A DNA stretch of 64,000 nucleotides from Novosphingobium sp. B1 (GTDB taxonomy: Bacteria > Pseudomonadota > Alphaproteobacteria > Sphingomonadales > Sphingomonadaceae): assembly GCF_900176395.1 (NCBI RefSeq), contig NZ_FWXL01000002.1, positions 186,001 through 250,000 on the forward strand, read 5' to 3'. The notes under the pieces were generated by a model. The model was not told where the DNA came from, did no database searches, and was given only the letters and a program-made list of their open reading frames with translations. The position numbers and the translations under genes are program-made. Of the stretch, positions 44,872-54,883 are shown piece after piece. The number at the start of each line of letters is the position of its first letter. Within the stretch, counting starts at the first letter, position 1.

Positions 44872-47838
44872 TCAGAGAGTGACCTTGGCCCCTGCATAGA
44901 GATAGCGACCGACGAAGCTGATCGGATAGTTGCTCGAGGCGATATCCGGCTTCTGGTTCCAGATGTTGTTGCCGCCCACATAGAAGCGGAACTTGTCGGC
45001 CACGTCGAAGCCGATCTGCACGTCGTGCTGCCAGCGCTCCTTGAAGTAAAGGTACTGCGGATCGACGAGGTCCGGATTGGCCGCCAGCGTTTCCAGCTCG
45101 TAACGGCGGGTCTTGCTGAACCAGCTGATGCCGTAGTTGATGGTTACGCCTTCCATCTTCCAGGTAATGTCGCCGGTGGCGTTCCACTTCGGGCTGTAGG
45201 CTTCCTCGCGATCGATATCGACTTGGGCGCCCGGAGTCGGGATGAACTCGAGACGATCAAGATAGCCGCCGACGAGGCCGATGCTGAACGAGCCGAGCTT
45301 CTCGGTGCGGAAGCTGTAGTTCAACTTGAAGTCGGCGCCCGCGGTGCGGAAGTTCGCGACGTTGACCGGCTGGACGAAGTAGCTCGAGATATAACCCGTG
45401 GTGCCCGAGCGAGTGATGCTCTGGCAGAACACGTTGTCGAGGCTCGGCTGGTCGACGCACAGTTCGGCCAGATCCTGCGCCGATGGCGTGTTCACTGCAT
45501 TGCTCAGCTTGATGTCCCACCAGTCGAACGAGGCGACGAGGCCGGGAATGAAGCTGGGACGCACGACGACGCCCGCCGTCCAGGTGCGCGCGGTTTCCTC
45601 GCGCAGGTTGCGGTTGCCGCCCGAGAAGCCCGGAAGGCTGACCGTCGCGGTCGGATCATTTTCAGGATTGAACGCGGCAATCTGAGCCGGGGTCAGTCCT
45701 GCAGCGGTCAGCGCAGCGCGGCAGTTTTCCGCGCGGAACTGCGTGCCTTCGGTGACGAACACCGGGTCGCACGGATCGCTGATGAACGAGAAGCCACCGT
45801 TGCGCGGGGCAAACAGCTCGGTGATGTTCGGAGCGCGGACCGCTTCCGAGTACGTCCCGCGGAAGGTGACGTCCCGGATCGGCGCGTATGTGCCGTCAAC
45901 CTTCCATGTCGTGGTCTTGCCTACGGTCGAGTAGTCCGACAGGCGGATCGCTGCACCGAAGGAGAGTTCGTGCGCCAGCGGCATGTCGCGAAGCAGCGGC
46001 ACCTGCAGTTCGGCGAAGGCTTCCTTCACGTTGAATTCGCCCTGCTCGGGAAGCTGGAGCGAGAAGTCGGCCAGCGCGCCCTGCTGCAGGAGCTGGTCAG
46101 GCACGAAGTTGCTCGTTTCCTTGCGGTATTCGCCGCCAATCGCGAAGCCGACGGGGCCACCCGGCAGTTCGAAGAACTGGCCGAAGTCGCCTGAGATCGC
46201 GCCCGAGACAACATGCTGGCGGATACGCGCACGGTTCAGGATATCGGCATTGACCCAATCGAGCGCGGCCTGGCTGCGCACGCCATCGCCCAGCAGGTTG
46301 AGCGGAAGACAGCCGCTGTTGGCGCCCGGCGTGAACGTCGATGCCGGCGCATCGTAGTTGTTGGGATCGATGTTGCCGGCGGGGCTGATCGTGCTGCGGC
46401 AGACGATGTTGCCGCTGCCATCGCGCACTGCGTCGACAGCTGCGAAATAGCGGTCGGCAATGCGGTAGTCGGTCAGCAGGATGTTCGACTTGGTCTGCCC
46501 GAAGACATAGGAGATGTCGTAACGGGCATTGTCCGAGATGCGGCCTTCAAAGCCGGCGACAGCGCGGATCGTCTCGCGATCGTTGCGTTCACCACGCACG
46601 CCAAGGTCAAAGTTGTCGCGCGAGATCAGCGCACCGTTGCTGGTATCGGCAAGCCCGGCATAGCGCGCCTGCAGATAGGGGTTGTCCGGCGTGAGGTAGG
46701 TGAAGAAGTCGAACGATGGCTGGGCCAGCGTGAACGTGCGGTTCTTCACGTACTTGCCTTCGACATAGAACGAAACCGCGTCGCTGAAGTCGTAGTGCGC
46801 AAGGAAGTTCACGTTGTGAACGCGGTTGTAGGCCTGCAGATCACCCTGGTAACCGGCGAGCGGCGTGCTGTCGCCGCCCTGGGTCAGACCACCTGCCGAG
46901 CGCAGCAAACGGCCGCGGTCGTAGATCTTGCCCGATCCGGTGAAGTCCGGAATGCCATCGAGATCGAGGTCGACCGCGCCGTCGATCGAGCTGTCGGCGT
47001 AGCGCAGGTTGTTGGTGGGGACGCGGTCCGGCACGTTCGGATTGTCGGGGAAGTCTGCCTGGTTGCGCACCAGCCCGAAGGTCTTCTGCGGATCGCCGGT
47101 GAAGTCGCGCGCGAAGCTGCTGACCCGGTCGATCTCGCGGAATTCGTACGACAGCGCCACATTGCCGCGGCCGTCCGCAAAATTGCGACCCACGGTGACC
47201 GAACCGTAACGCTGGCCGGCGTCGCCCTGGTCGGAAATACCGATCTGGCCGCCTGCAGTCACGCCTTCGAAATTGCGCTTGAGGCGGAAGTTGACCACGC
47301 CCGAGACGCCATCGGCGCCGTAGATGGCCGAAGCGCCGCCAGTCAGCACGTCAACGCTTTCGATCAGGTCGGTCGGGATCGAGTTGACGTCAACCGCAGC
47401 GGAGCCGGAAAGGCTCGACACATGGCGGCGGCCGTTGACCAGGGTCAGGGTGCGATTCGAGCCAAGGCCGCGCAGATTGAGGAGCTGGACGCCAACTGCG
47501 CCAAAATCGGCATTCGAACCGGACGTGCGGGCCGCCGACACCGAATTGATCAGCGCCGGATTCTGCGCCAGCGTTTCGACGATCTGGATGTTGCCGGCCT
47601 GCTACAGCGTTTCGGCCGTGACCGCGACGACGGGGTTGGGGGTGTTGTAATCGGCGCGCTGCTGGATGCGGCTGCCGGTAACGACGATTGGCGCGGCGGC
47701 CTCGTCGACTTCGGCGTTATTCTCTGCCGAACTTGAAACTTCGGCCTGTGCTTCCTGCGCGACGGCAGGGAGAGCGGCAACTGCCAGGCTGCTGACGGAA
47801 ACGAGCATCGCAGCCCGTGCGAAGGTGTTCTTCTGCAT
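44872..47838 (-). pseudogene. TonB-dependent receptor interrupted by one in-frame amber codon
   Basis: A 989-codon receptor frame runs from the ATG at 47838 (AGGGA upstream) to 44872. It starts with a signal peptide (ending LPAVAQ) and a TonB-box-like APIVVTGSRIQQ. At 47602-47604 the codon is TAG, where the family has a residue between AETL and QAGNIQ; one base change (CAG to TAG) explains it. Both sides are in the same frame and the remaining 908 codons, with plug (LTLVNGRRHVSSL) and full barrel, are undamaged. A downstream restart would lack the signal peptide and not be exported. It may be a recent null allele, a sequencing error, or a gene needing amber suppression. Confidence 0.85.
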
Positions 47839-48065
47839 GATAAGTCCCTGAAAATCGCGACGCGACAACGCGTTGATCAGGTCAATTCCTTACAGACGAT
47901 ACCAAGGTCAACCGCCCGGAAGGGAATCCGGCCGCGAAAACTCACTTTCGTTTGGATATGCGGCATTTTGACAACACCGTATTTCAGGAACTTGTCGTCA
48001 ATTTTTTGTCACGCGTGGACATGTATTGGCAATATGACTCAACGAAAGTTTAATAAACGTCGCTG
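47839..48065 (-). promoter_or_regulatory. AT-rich upstream region of the interrupted TonB receptor
   Basis: This 227-base gap is markedly more AT-rich than its surroundings and should carry the promoter for the interrupted receptor. No single convincing -35/-10 pair was found. TCAACGAAAGTT (48040-48051) also occurs at 42262-42273, 44 bases before the start codon of the operon B receptor, and ACTTTCGTT (47944-47952) is a partial inverted copy. The regulator is unknown. Confidence 0.35.
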
Positions 48066-48662
48066 TCACCTTGCGATCACTACAGGCGACGCCGGAGCCA
48101 GCTCTTGCCCGGAATCGTGCCAGCCTTCGATCCCCTCGGCCAGCCAGTAGACATTGCCGAAGCCGTCACGAGCGAGGCGGCGGGCGGCGTTCCAGCCCAT
48201 CCAGCAATCGGTGCGACAAAACACCACCACCGGCAATCCCGGCGCCTTTTCGCGCGCCAGCGCGACGGCATCGTGCAGGCCGTGCCATAGCGCGACATCA
48301 GGACTGGCTCGTCCGGTTTCTGGATGCCACACCGCGCCAGGAATTGTCTCGTGGGCCTGGGCGAGGGTCCAGACGCCCGACAGCGGATCGCGACGCCCGC
48401 CTTCTGTTGGGAGCACATCGATAAACAGCGCATCCTGACCGGCGCGCAGCTTCAGCGCATCGGCCAAGGCGATTCGCAAGGCAGGGGCAGGAGCACGGTC
48501 AACCGGGCCTCGATAGCGCGACATCCTGTAACCGGATGCATCGAACAACGCCTCAGCGTCGTCAGTGGCCTGTGGCAGCCCGGAAGTCGGGTGCGTCATC
48601 TGCGCGGCCACCGGGGCCGCAATCGCTGCCAGCGCAAGTATTGCCAGCCCATGCCGCACCAT
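48066..48662 (-). CDS. PQQ-dependent catabolism-associated CXXCW-motif protein (rhodanese-like), exported
   Basis: This periplasmic protein has 198 residues and a signal peptide ending at APVAAQ (about residue 21). Its C-terminal half is rhodanese-like, and FCRTDCWMGWNAARRL carries the family-defining pair C149...C153-W154 (three residues between the Cys, then Trp). The family is known from neighbourhoods of PQQ-dependent alcohol dehydrogenases and is thought to act in redox relay. The start at 48662 has GAGGAG upstream; an earlier ATG at 48704 is an alternative. It is divergent from the SoxYZ-like carrier, and the 86-base gap between them holds both promoters. Confidence 0.87.
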   Translation of the reverse strand: MVRHGLAILALAAIAAPVAAQMTHPTSGLPQATDDAEALFDASGYRMSRYRGPVDRAPAPALRIALADALKLRAGQDALFIDVLPTEGGRRDPLSGVWTLAQAHETIPGAVWHPETGRASPDVALWHGLHDAVALAREKAPGLPVVVFCRTDCWMGWNAARRLARDGFGNVYWLAEGIEGWHDSGQELAPASPVVIAR

Positions 48663-48748
48663 CGTCTCGCGCTCCTCTCCATTGATCCTTGGTCCAATAT
48701 GCACGGACCCTGTGACCTGCGATATTGATCGATGGGAGAATGCGCGAA

Positions 48749-49522
48749 ATGAACAGGCTGTCCATCCTTACTGCGTCATTTTATGTGTCCGTCCAGACGC
48801 TTGCACCCGGCGCAGCGCAAGCGCGGACTTTGGTGGCCGATCCCTTGGGATCGCCGATGTGGGAGCATCATGGCGCGGGCCTGTTCGGCAAGGATCCGGT
48901 CAGCTTCGACCCGCGCGTGATCGTTCGCATACCGCAGATCGCGGAAAACCAGCGCGTCTTCCCGGTCACCATCGATGCCCGCGCGCTGCCGCAGGTCAAG
49001 CGGATCGTCCTGCTGATCGACCTCAATCCCATCCCCATCGCCATCGACTATGTGCCCACGGGGGCGGAGCCGTTTATTGCCACCCGGATCAAGCTCGACC
49101 AGCGCACGCCCGTACGCGCTGTCGTGCAGACCATGGATGGCAGCTGGCACGTTGCCGGCAGCTGGGTCGATGCGGCGGGCGGCGGCTGCTCTGCCCCGCC
49201 GGTCAGCCGGGTCAAGGGCGACTGGGCCGAACATCTTGGCGAAGTACGCGGCCAGGCCTGGCACGAAAGCGCCGGCGAGACGCGGCTGCGCATGACCTTC
49301 CGCCACCCGATGGACACCGGCCTGGTCGAGAACATCCCGCCCTACAACATCGAACACCTGACCTTGCACGATGCTACAGGCCAGTCGCTTGGGAAAATGG
49401 AGGTGTTCGGATCGGTGGCCGAAGACCCTGCCTTCACCGTGCTGGTCAAGACGGCTGGCCCGGTCAGCTTCGAGGCGCGTGACAGCGCGGGCTTGCGCTT
49501 TGCCGGCAAGACCGGCGCTTGA
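48749..49522 (+). CDS. Quinoprotein dehydrogenase-associated SoxYZ-like carrier
   Basis: This exported protein has 257 residues, with a signal peptide to about residue 26. It resembles a fusion of SoxY and SoxZ, the sulfur-carrier pair of thiosulfate oxidation. A SoxY-like part carries the carrier cysteine C147 in AAGGGCSAPP; a SoxZ-like part follows (LRMTFRHPMDTG, KMEVFGSVAEDPAF). Unlike true SoxY, the Cys is not at the C-terminus but between the two halves, which is normal for this fused family. It is found with quinoprotein dehydrogenases rather than sulfur oxidation. It precedes the metallohydrolase by 14 bases. ATGs at 48740 or 48725 (TTG) are alternative starts. Confidence 0.87.
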   Translation: MNRLSILTASFYVSVQTLAPGAAQARTLVADPLGSPMWEHHGAGLFGKDPVSFDPRVIVRIPQIAENQRVFPVTIDARALPQVKRIVLLIDLNPIPIAIDYVPTGAEPFIATRIKLDQRTPVRAVVQTMDGSWHVAGSWVDAAGGGCSAPPVSRVKGDWAEHLGEVRGQAWHESAGETRLRMTFRHPMDTGLVENIPPYNIEHLTLHDATGQSLGKMEVFGSVAEDPAFTVLVKTAGPVSFEARDSAGLRFAGKTGA

Positions 49523-49536
49523 GAACGCGACGAGGC

Positions 49537-50475
49537 ATGAAGATCGATCGTCGCGGCCTGCTGTTGGCAGGACTGCTTGCGCCAGCCGCCGCTTTTGCCG
49601 AGCAGTTTGCGGGAAAGTACCAACCACAAGCCCAGCCTATCGGCGAAGGCATCTGGATGGTGCGCGGTGCGGATGAGGCCATCGGCTTTGCCAATGGCGG
49701 CGCGATCGCAAACAGCGCGATCATCGCCACAGACGCGGGCGCAGTGCTGTTTGATCCGGGCGTCTCGCGCGAACATGGCCTGGCGCTTGGTGCGCTGGCG
49801 CAGAGGCTGACCGGCAAGCCTGTCGGCCGAGTCTATATCAGTCACCTTCATCCCGACCATGCGATGGGCGCAGCAGCGTTCGATCCGGCAATCATTCACG
49901 CGCTGCCGGCCACGCGCGCCGAACTGGAGCGCGATGGCGAAGGTTTTTCGGATGCGATGTACCGCCTGCTGGCCGACTGGATGAAGGGCACGGCGGTGGT
50001 GCTGCCGCAAGGCGATCTGGCTGGCGGGTCAACGCAGTTCGGCGGTCGCCCTTTCCGCTTGCTGGCACTGAAGGGGCACTCCGGCGGCGATCTTGCTATG
50101 ATCGATGAGCGCACCGCCACGCTGGTCACAGGCGATCTGGTGTTCCACGACCGCGCGCCCTCAACCCCGCACGCCAGCCTGCCCGACTGGCGCGCCTCGC
50201 TGGGCGTGCTGGCCGGGCTGCCGCACAAGGTGCTGGTTCCGGGCCATGGTCCGCTCGACAGGGATGGCAGCGCGATTGCCCAGACGCGCGACTGGCTGGA
50301 TTGGGTAGAACAGAGCCTGCACAAGGCGGTGGTCGATGGCCTCGACATGAGCGAGGCTGGCGATCTGCCGATCCCGGCGCGCTTCGCCGCCCTCAAGGCC
50401 GCGCGTTACGAATTGCAGCGCAGCGTCTCGCACTTCTACCCGCGGCTGGAAGCGGAACTGCTGCCCAAGCTCTAG
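49537..50475 (+). CDS. Quinoprotein relay system zinc metallohydrolase (SoxH-like, MBL fold), exported
   Basis: This protein has 312 residues, with a signal sequence in the first ~22 (RRGLLLAGLLAPAAAFA, with arginines that could make it a Tat substrate). The metallo-beta-lactamase metal site is complete: H103, H105, D107 and H108 in HLHPDHAMG, a His in LKGHSGGD, an Asp in VTGDLVFHD and a His in VPGHGP. SoxH-like hydrolases form the third part of the relay with the CXXCW and SoxYZ-like proteins; their substrate is thought to be on the carrier cysteine. A TTG at 49519 is an alternative start overlapping the carrier gene. Its TAG stop overlaps the convergent receptor's TAG. Confidence 0.88.
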   Translation: MKIDRRGLLLAGLLAPAAAFAEQFAGKYQPQAQPIGEGIWMVRGADEAIGFANGGAIANSAIIATDAGAVLFDPGVSREHGLALGALAQRLTGKPVGRVYISHLHPDHAMGAAAFDPAIIHALPATRAELERDGEGFSDAMYRLLADWMKGTAVVLPQGDLAGGSTQFGGRPFRLLALKGHSGGDLAMIDERTATLVTGDLVFHDRAPSTPHASLPDWRASLGVLAGLPHKVLVPGHGPLDRDGSAIAQTRDWLDWVEQSLHKAVVDGLDMSEAGDLPIPARFAALKAARYELQRSVSHFYPRLEAELLPKL

Positions 50476-52724
50476 AACGCTGCCCGCAAAGAAACCGCGA
50501 GCCGCCTTGGCGCGCCGGGTGCATAGGCACGCGGATTCTCGGCACCGGGGGCTTCGGTCAGTTCGATATCATCTACTTCCGAGAAAGTCCCGAAAGTCGC
50601 ATAGCGCTTGTCGAGCACGTTCCGTAGCTGCGCGACAAGGCGAAGATTGGGAAGAAGCTTTACCGAAGCATCGAGATCGAACACGGCATAGGCCGGAGTC
50701 AGGGCATTGTCGTTGCCTTCGTCACCGGCAAGGTATTGGCCCGAGCGGGCACGCATCGTCAGTCCGGCAGACCAGGTTCGCTCCTCCCTCGCCAGACGCA
50801 GATTAAGGGCGTGGCGCGGTGTCGACGGAAGCCGGTCACCGCGCATGACCATGATCGTGCCGTCGTCGTCGGACGCGGGATTGGACGGGCTCGACATGGT
50901 GAAGCCTTCACGGAAGCGGGCATCCGTAAAGCCATATGCCGCGGAGAGATGCCAGCCGTCCTTGCGCCATTCCGCCGAAGCCTCGACGCCTTGTCTGCGG
51001 GTGTGGCCAAGGTTTGCAAAGTAGGCGCGGCCACGCACCGCCGAGGCAACCATGCGGATGTCATTGCTGGTTTCCGAGCGCCACAGGTTAACGCGCCAGG
51101 CCAGCGAAGCGCTCGTTGCGCTTATGCCGCCGTGCCAGTTGGTCGCCGTGACCTGTTTGAGCGGGGGATCGGCGATGAAGAAATTGGCCAAGGTGCAGGG
51201 TGCGTCGGGATCGGCGCAGCTCAGCTCTGCGGGGGTGGGGTTGCGGCTGGTGAGCGCGAAGCCGGCGGCAGCGCGCATGCCATCGGCCAGCGCGTAGTCC
51301 AGTTCGACCGACGGGTTGAAACGGTTGAAGCTGTGTCTGCCATCGAGCGCGGTGCCGAGCCGGTCGTCCATCACCACGCGATTGTGGGACCAGCGCGCGC
51401 CTGCCTCCATCGACAGACGTGGCAGCAGCGGCAGTTCGACGCTGGCGAACAGGGCAAGGTCATCGAGCCGTGTGGCAAGATCGACTGGCTGGATCGCGCC
51501 TTCTTCCGAGATCAGCGGCAGGCCGAGATCCTCGACCGAGCGGTCATCCTCGAGCTCGCCCAGATCGGTACTGGCGCCAAAGCGGGTGCGGGCGCGCTCC
51601 CACGTACCGCCAAGCGCGATGCGGCGGGTGCCGATGGCGGTTTCACGCTCGTCCAGCCATTGCAGCGTGGCGCCAAAGGCCCGGGTGCGCTCTTGCCCGC
51701 GGTTGAACACGGCGGGATCATCGCCTGCAGCATCGGCGGCGATCGGGGCGCCATTCGAGAACAGCCGGTCGGCAAATCCCTCATCGTCGTCCTCAACGCA
51801 GAGCAGCGAGGGATCGGCTTCGCAGGGGCCGAAATCGGCAAGGTCGCCGTTGGCATTGCGCCGGTCGAGGTATTGCCAGTGCGCGCGCAACTCGATGCGC
51901 CCGTTGTCACCCGTCGCCAGCCAAGGTGCGGCGACAAGGCGGCCGAACCGCGTACGGGTGGTGTCCGGGCGGGTAAACACGGCGTTATAGCGGGCATCGA
52001 GCAGTTCGACAGGAGACACGCCGTTTCCGGTCAGGTCTGTCGAAGCGCCAAGCGCGGAAAACTCGATACCCCAGCCCTCGCCCACGTGAACGCCCTTGGC
52101 AAAGCCGCGATATAGCGTGGAGGGGCTGGCAACGCGCCACCCCTTGTCGTGGCGGGCCTCGATAGCAACGAGCAGGTTATCGGCCTGCGTTCCGGAGCCG
52201 AAGCTAACCGCGCCGCCAACCATACCCTCTGTATCGGCATCAGCCTGCGCCCTCAAACCCGAAAGGCTGACACCGTCGCCAGTCTGGACGAGCAGCGATC
52301 CTGCGAGCGCATTGCGGCCAAGCACCGGGTTGGCATCATTGACCTGCGCGCTGACCAGAACGGTATCAGGCACAAGATCCAGCAGCACGACATCGCCGAA
52401 CGGCTGGTTGAAGCGCACGCCATCGAGATAGACGGCGAGGCCCTGTTCCGCCCCTTGCAGCGCGCCGGCCGAAAAACCCCGCCAGTTGATCGTGGCCTGC
52501 CATGGATTGCCCGCCGCTTCTCCCAGCGTCAGGCCCGGGATCGCACGCTCGAGCGCACGGCCAAGATCGGCGCGGCCCGACGCATCTATCGCCGCGAGGT
52601 CGAGCCCTCGCGCTTCGTCGAGATCAATGATGCCACCGGGCGCGGTGACGACGATCGGCACCGCCTCGCCGGCCAGCGCAGGCGCGGGAGCGGCAGCGAA
52701 AAGCAGCAGGATCAGCTTGCGCAT
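50472..52724 (-). CDS. TonB-dependent receptor next to the PQQ-relay genes
   Basis: This receptor has 750 residues, with signal peptide MRKLILLLFAAAPAPALA and a TonB-box-like VPIVVTAPGG. It has a plug with QGLAVYLDGVRFNQPFGD and a barrel ending in LRAAF. It starts two bases after the stop codon of the receptor at 52727, so the two are an operon. It differs in class from the sphingomonad receptors in operons A and B. Given the PQQ-relay neighbours, import of PQQ, of a lanthanide chelate, or of a quinoprotein substrate is possible; none is shown by the sequence. Confidence 0.9.
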   Translation of the reverse strand: MRKLILLLFAAAPAPALAGEAVPIVVTAPGGIIDLDEARGLDLAAIDASGRADLGRALERAIPGLTLGEAAGNPWQATINWRGFSAGALQGAEQGLAVYLDGVRFNQPFGDVVLLDLVPDTVLVSAQVNDANPVLGRNALAGSLLVQTGDGVSLSGLRAQADADTEGMVGGAVSFGSGTQADNLLVAIEARHDKGWRVASPSTLYRGFAKGVHVGEGWGIEFSALGASTDLTGNGVSPVELLDARYNAVFTRPDTTRTRFGRLVAAPWLATGDNGRIELRAHWQYLDRRNANGDLADFGPCEADPSLLCVEDDDEGFADRLFSNGAPIAADAAGDDPAVFNRGQERTRAFGATLQWLDERETAIGTRRIALGGTWERARTRFGASTDLGELEDDRSVEDLGLPLISEEGAIQPVDLATRLDDLALFASVELPLLPRLSMEAGARWSHNRVVMDDRLGTALDGRHSFNRFNPSVELDYALADGMRAAAGFALTSRNPTPAELSCADPDAPCTLANFFIADPPLKQVTATNWHGGISATSASLAWRVNLWRSETSNDIRMVASAVRGRAYFANLGHTRRQGVEASAEWRKDGWHLSAAYGFTDARFREGFTMSSPSNPASDDDGTIMVMRGDRLPSTPRHALNLRLAREERTWSAGLTMRARSGQYLAGDEGNDNALTPAYAVFDLDASVKLLPNLRLVAQLRNVLDKRYATFGTFSEVDDIELTEAPGAENPRAYAPGAPRRLAVSLRAAF

Positions 52725-52726
52725 CG

Positions 52727-54763
52727 TCAGATCTTCACACGCAAGCCAGCCCAGATCGTGCGCGGATTGCCAAGGTCGATCGAACCGCCCGCGTTGCGCG
52801 TCACGATCTCGGCGTCGAAGATATTCTCGGCGCGCAGAACAAGGCTGACGCCCTTGGGCAACGGCAGTTGCGCGAACAGGTCGAGCGTGGTGGCAGCCTT
52901 GAGGCTGTCAACCTGCAGGTCGTCCTCGTATTGCTGGCCGACATGGCGCAGGGTGGCGGCGACGTCCCAACCCGGCGCGGGGGCCAGGCCAAGCGTGGCC
53001 GACGCTACAATGCGAGGGGTCTGGGCCGGGCGCTTGCCAGTGAGGTTGGAGGTGGCACCGTTGCGCACCTCGGCATCGGTCCACGCCAGCGAACCATCGA
53101 AGCGGACCATGCCAAGCTCAGCGTGCGCAGCGGCTTCAACGCCGCGGGCGCGGATTTGGTCCACGTTCTGACGCTGCCTGAGGTTCGTACCAACCGTGAC
53201 GTTGGCGATTGCATCCTCGATGCGATTATCGAAGCCCGTCACCGAAATCCGGAAGCCCGCAGCAGGCGTCAGGTCGATGCCCGCCTCGAAACCTTTCTGC
53301 CTCTCGTTGCGCAGCGAGGCGTTGGCTTGGGTGGTCACCGGGAAGACCGTGAAGGGTCGGTAGAGTTCGTTCAAGGTCGGCTGGCGCAAGCCGCTGTAGG
53401 CTGCAGCCCGCAGCGCGATTGCGGCATTGGCGCGCAGCACCGCGCCGCCGCGCCAGGTCACGGTCCAGTCGCTCTGCGTGGCGTAGTCGGTCCTGCTGGT
53501 GACGTTGCCGGCATTGTTGCGCACTTCGAAGTAGCCATCGGCGATAACGGTACGGTCGGCACGCAAACCGCCAGTCAGCACAAGCTTGCCCAGCGTCAGG
53601 TCGTTTTCGGCATAGAAGCCGAGATCGGTGTTGACGCCGCCCGCCCGGCGCCGCGCCGTTACCGCGCCCGTCGTCGCGTTCAGCGCATTTTCCTTCATCG
53701 TCCCAGATGCGCGGCGCCAATCGACACCGAGCCGCAGCACATCGTTCTCGCCGACCGGCGGGCGCAACTCGAACTTGCCACCAAGGCCTTGCGCGGGGGT
53801 ATCGTATTGATCCAGCGTCGGCCTGAAGCTGGTGGCGGAAACGACGATGTTGTCGAAGTTCCGCACTTGGACATAGCCGAGCGCATCGAATTGCCAATCA
53901 CCCCTGCCGACAAGGCGCAGGCTGGCATCCTGCCCTTCGCTGGACGTGGTCGCGCCCTTGAAACGGAGCAGCCGGTCATCGCGATAGACCAGCGCGCGGG
54001 CCTGAAGTTCGACCGTGTCGGTCAGCGGCGCGACGGCGCGAATCTGGGTCGACCACGATTCATAGCGGGCGCGAACCGTGGCGGGCACACGCTGGGCCTC
54101 GGGCGTTGTGAAGAAGCCCTTGCCGCGGTCCCAGCGGCCCGAGACGACCGCGAAGCCCGAACCGAGGCGTGGGGCGACGCTGAGCGCCGCTTCGGTCTCG
54201 CCGCGCTGGCTGCCTAGAAGCTGTCCATTGATCAGGCCAAGTTGATCCGGCCCTGCGCTCTCGAGTTCGATCGTGCCGGACAGCGCTCCTGCGCCGAACG
54301 GGCCGGAGCCGCCGCCGCGCGTGACGCGGATGCTGCCAAGCGTGTCGGGCACGAGCGCGGGCAGCGGGATATAGCCGAAGAAGGGATCGGCCATCGGCAC
54401 GCCATCGAGCAGCACAAGCGCGCGGCTGGTGGCATTGCCGCCCAGCGCTCGCAACGTCACGCCCTGCGCCGAGGGGTTGGAGGAGCGGCTGTCGGACCGG
54501 CGGAACTGCTGGAATCCGGCAACGGAGGTCAGCACGTCCTCGATGCGGCCCGAGGCCGAAGTGGTGATTGCATCGCTGCCGATCTCGACCGTGGAATAGG
54601 CGGGCGTGCCAGGGGTCTTTTCGAGACCGGTGCCACGCACGACGATTTCGCCATTAGGGCCTTCATCGGCAAGGGCCGGAAATGCGGTCGATGCAAGGGC
54701 GGCTGCGGCCACGAGGCCGCCGACCCGCATCGAACGGGCCTTCAGAAACTTGGTGTCGTCCAT
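52727..54763 (-). CDS. TonB-dependent receptor (BtuB-like layout) next to the PQQ-relay genes
   Basis: This receptor has 678 residues. From the ATG at 54763 the signal peptide ends at ALASTAFPALA. The TonB-box-like GEIVVRGTGL is followed by a plug with RALVLLDGVPMADPFFGY and RVTRGGGSGPFGAGALSG, then the barrel ending in LRVKI. The size and order resemble vitamin-type receptors. Its open frame extends upstream to 54841, but the extension runs into the porin terminator and lacks a signal. It heads a two-receptor operon. The ligand is unknown; PQQ-linked uptake is a guess from context. Confidence 0.9.
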   Translation of the reverse strand: MDDTKFLKARSMRVGGLVAAAALASTAFPALADEGPNGEIVVRGTGLEKTPGTPAYSTVEIGSDAITTSASGRIEDVLTSVAGFQQFRRSDSRSSNPSAQGVTLRALGGNATSRALVLLDGVPMADPFFGYIPLPALVPDTLGSIRVTRGGGSGPFGAGALSGTIELESAGPDQLGLINGQLLGSQRGETEAALSVAPRLGSGFAVVSGRWDRGKGFFTTPEAQRVPATVRARYESWSTQIRAVAPLTDTVELQARALVYRDDRLLRFKGATTSSEGQDASLRLVGRGDWQFDALGYVQVRNFDNIVVSATSFRPTLDQYDTPAQGLGGKFELRPPVGENDVLRLGVDWRRASGTMKENALNATTGAVTARRRAGGVNTDLGFYAENDLTLGKLVLTGGLRADRTVIADGYFEVRNNAGNVTSRTDYATQSDWTVTWRGGAVLRANAAIALRAAAYSGLRQPTLNELYRPFTVFPVTTQANASLRNERQKGFEAGIDLTPAAGFRISVTGFDNRIEDAIANVTVGTNLRQRQNVDQIRARGVEAAAHAELGMVRFDGSLAWTDAEVRNGATSNLTGKRPAQTPRIVASATLGLAPAPGWDVAATLRHVGQQYEDDLQVDSLKAATTLDLFAQLPLPKGVSLVLRAENIFDAEIVTRNAGGSIDLGNPRTIWAGLRVKI

Positions 54764-54801
54764 CTGCTGCGACTTTCCGGATGACGATTTGAAAACAGGT
54801 A

Positions 54802-54840
54802 TGTCGGCGGCGGTAAGAGAGGAGATTTGCGCCGCCGACA
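54802..54840 (-). terminator. Stem-loop after the porin gene
   Basis: TGTCGGCGGCG (54802-54812) pairs perfectly with CGCCGCCGACA (54830-54840) around a 17-base loop. It is 43 bases downstream of the porin stop codon and separates it from the receptor genes. There is no clear T-run. Confidence 0.65.
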
Positions 54841-54883
54841 AGGGTGGACTTCGATATCGGATGTTAAGTTTATGAAATCCGGA

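Noticed and set aside
42262..48051. TCAACGAAAGTT occurring at both 42262-42273 and 48040-48051, upstream of two TonB receptors
   Set aside because: There are only two copies, at different distances from the start codons (44 and 202 bases), and one overlaps a stop codon. Chance sharing of a 12-base word in 64 kb is likely.
48749..50475. Sox thiosulfate-oxidation genes
   Set aside because: The SoxY/SoxZ halves are fused and the neighbours are the CXXCW protein and the SoxH-like hydrolase typical of quinoprotein dehydrogenase loci. No soxA, soxX, soxB or soxC is present.
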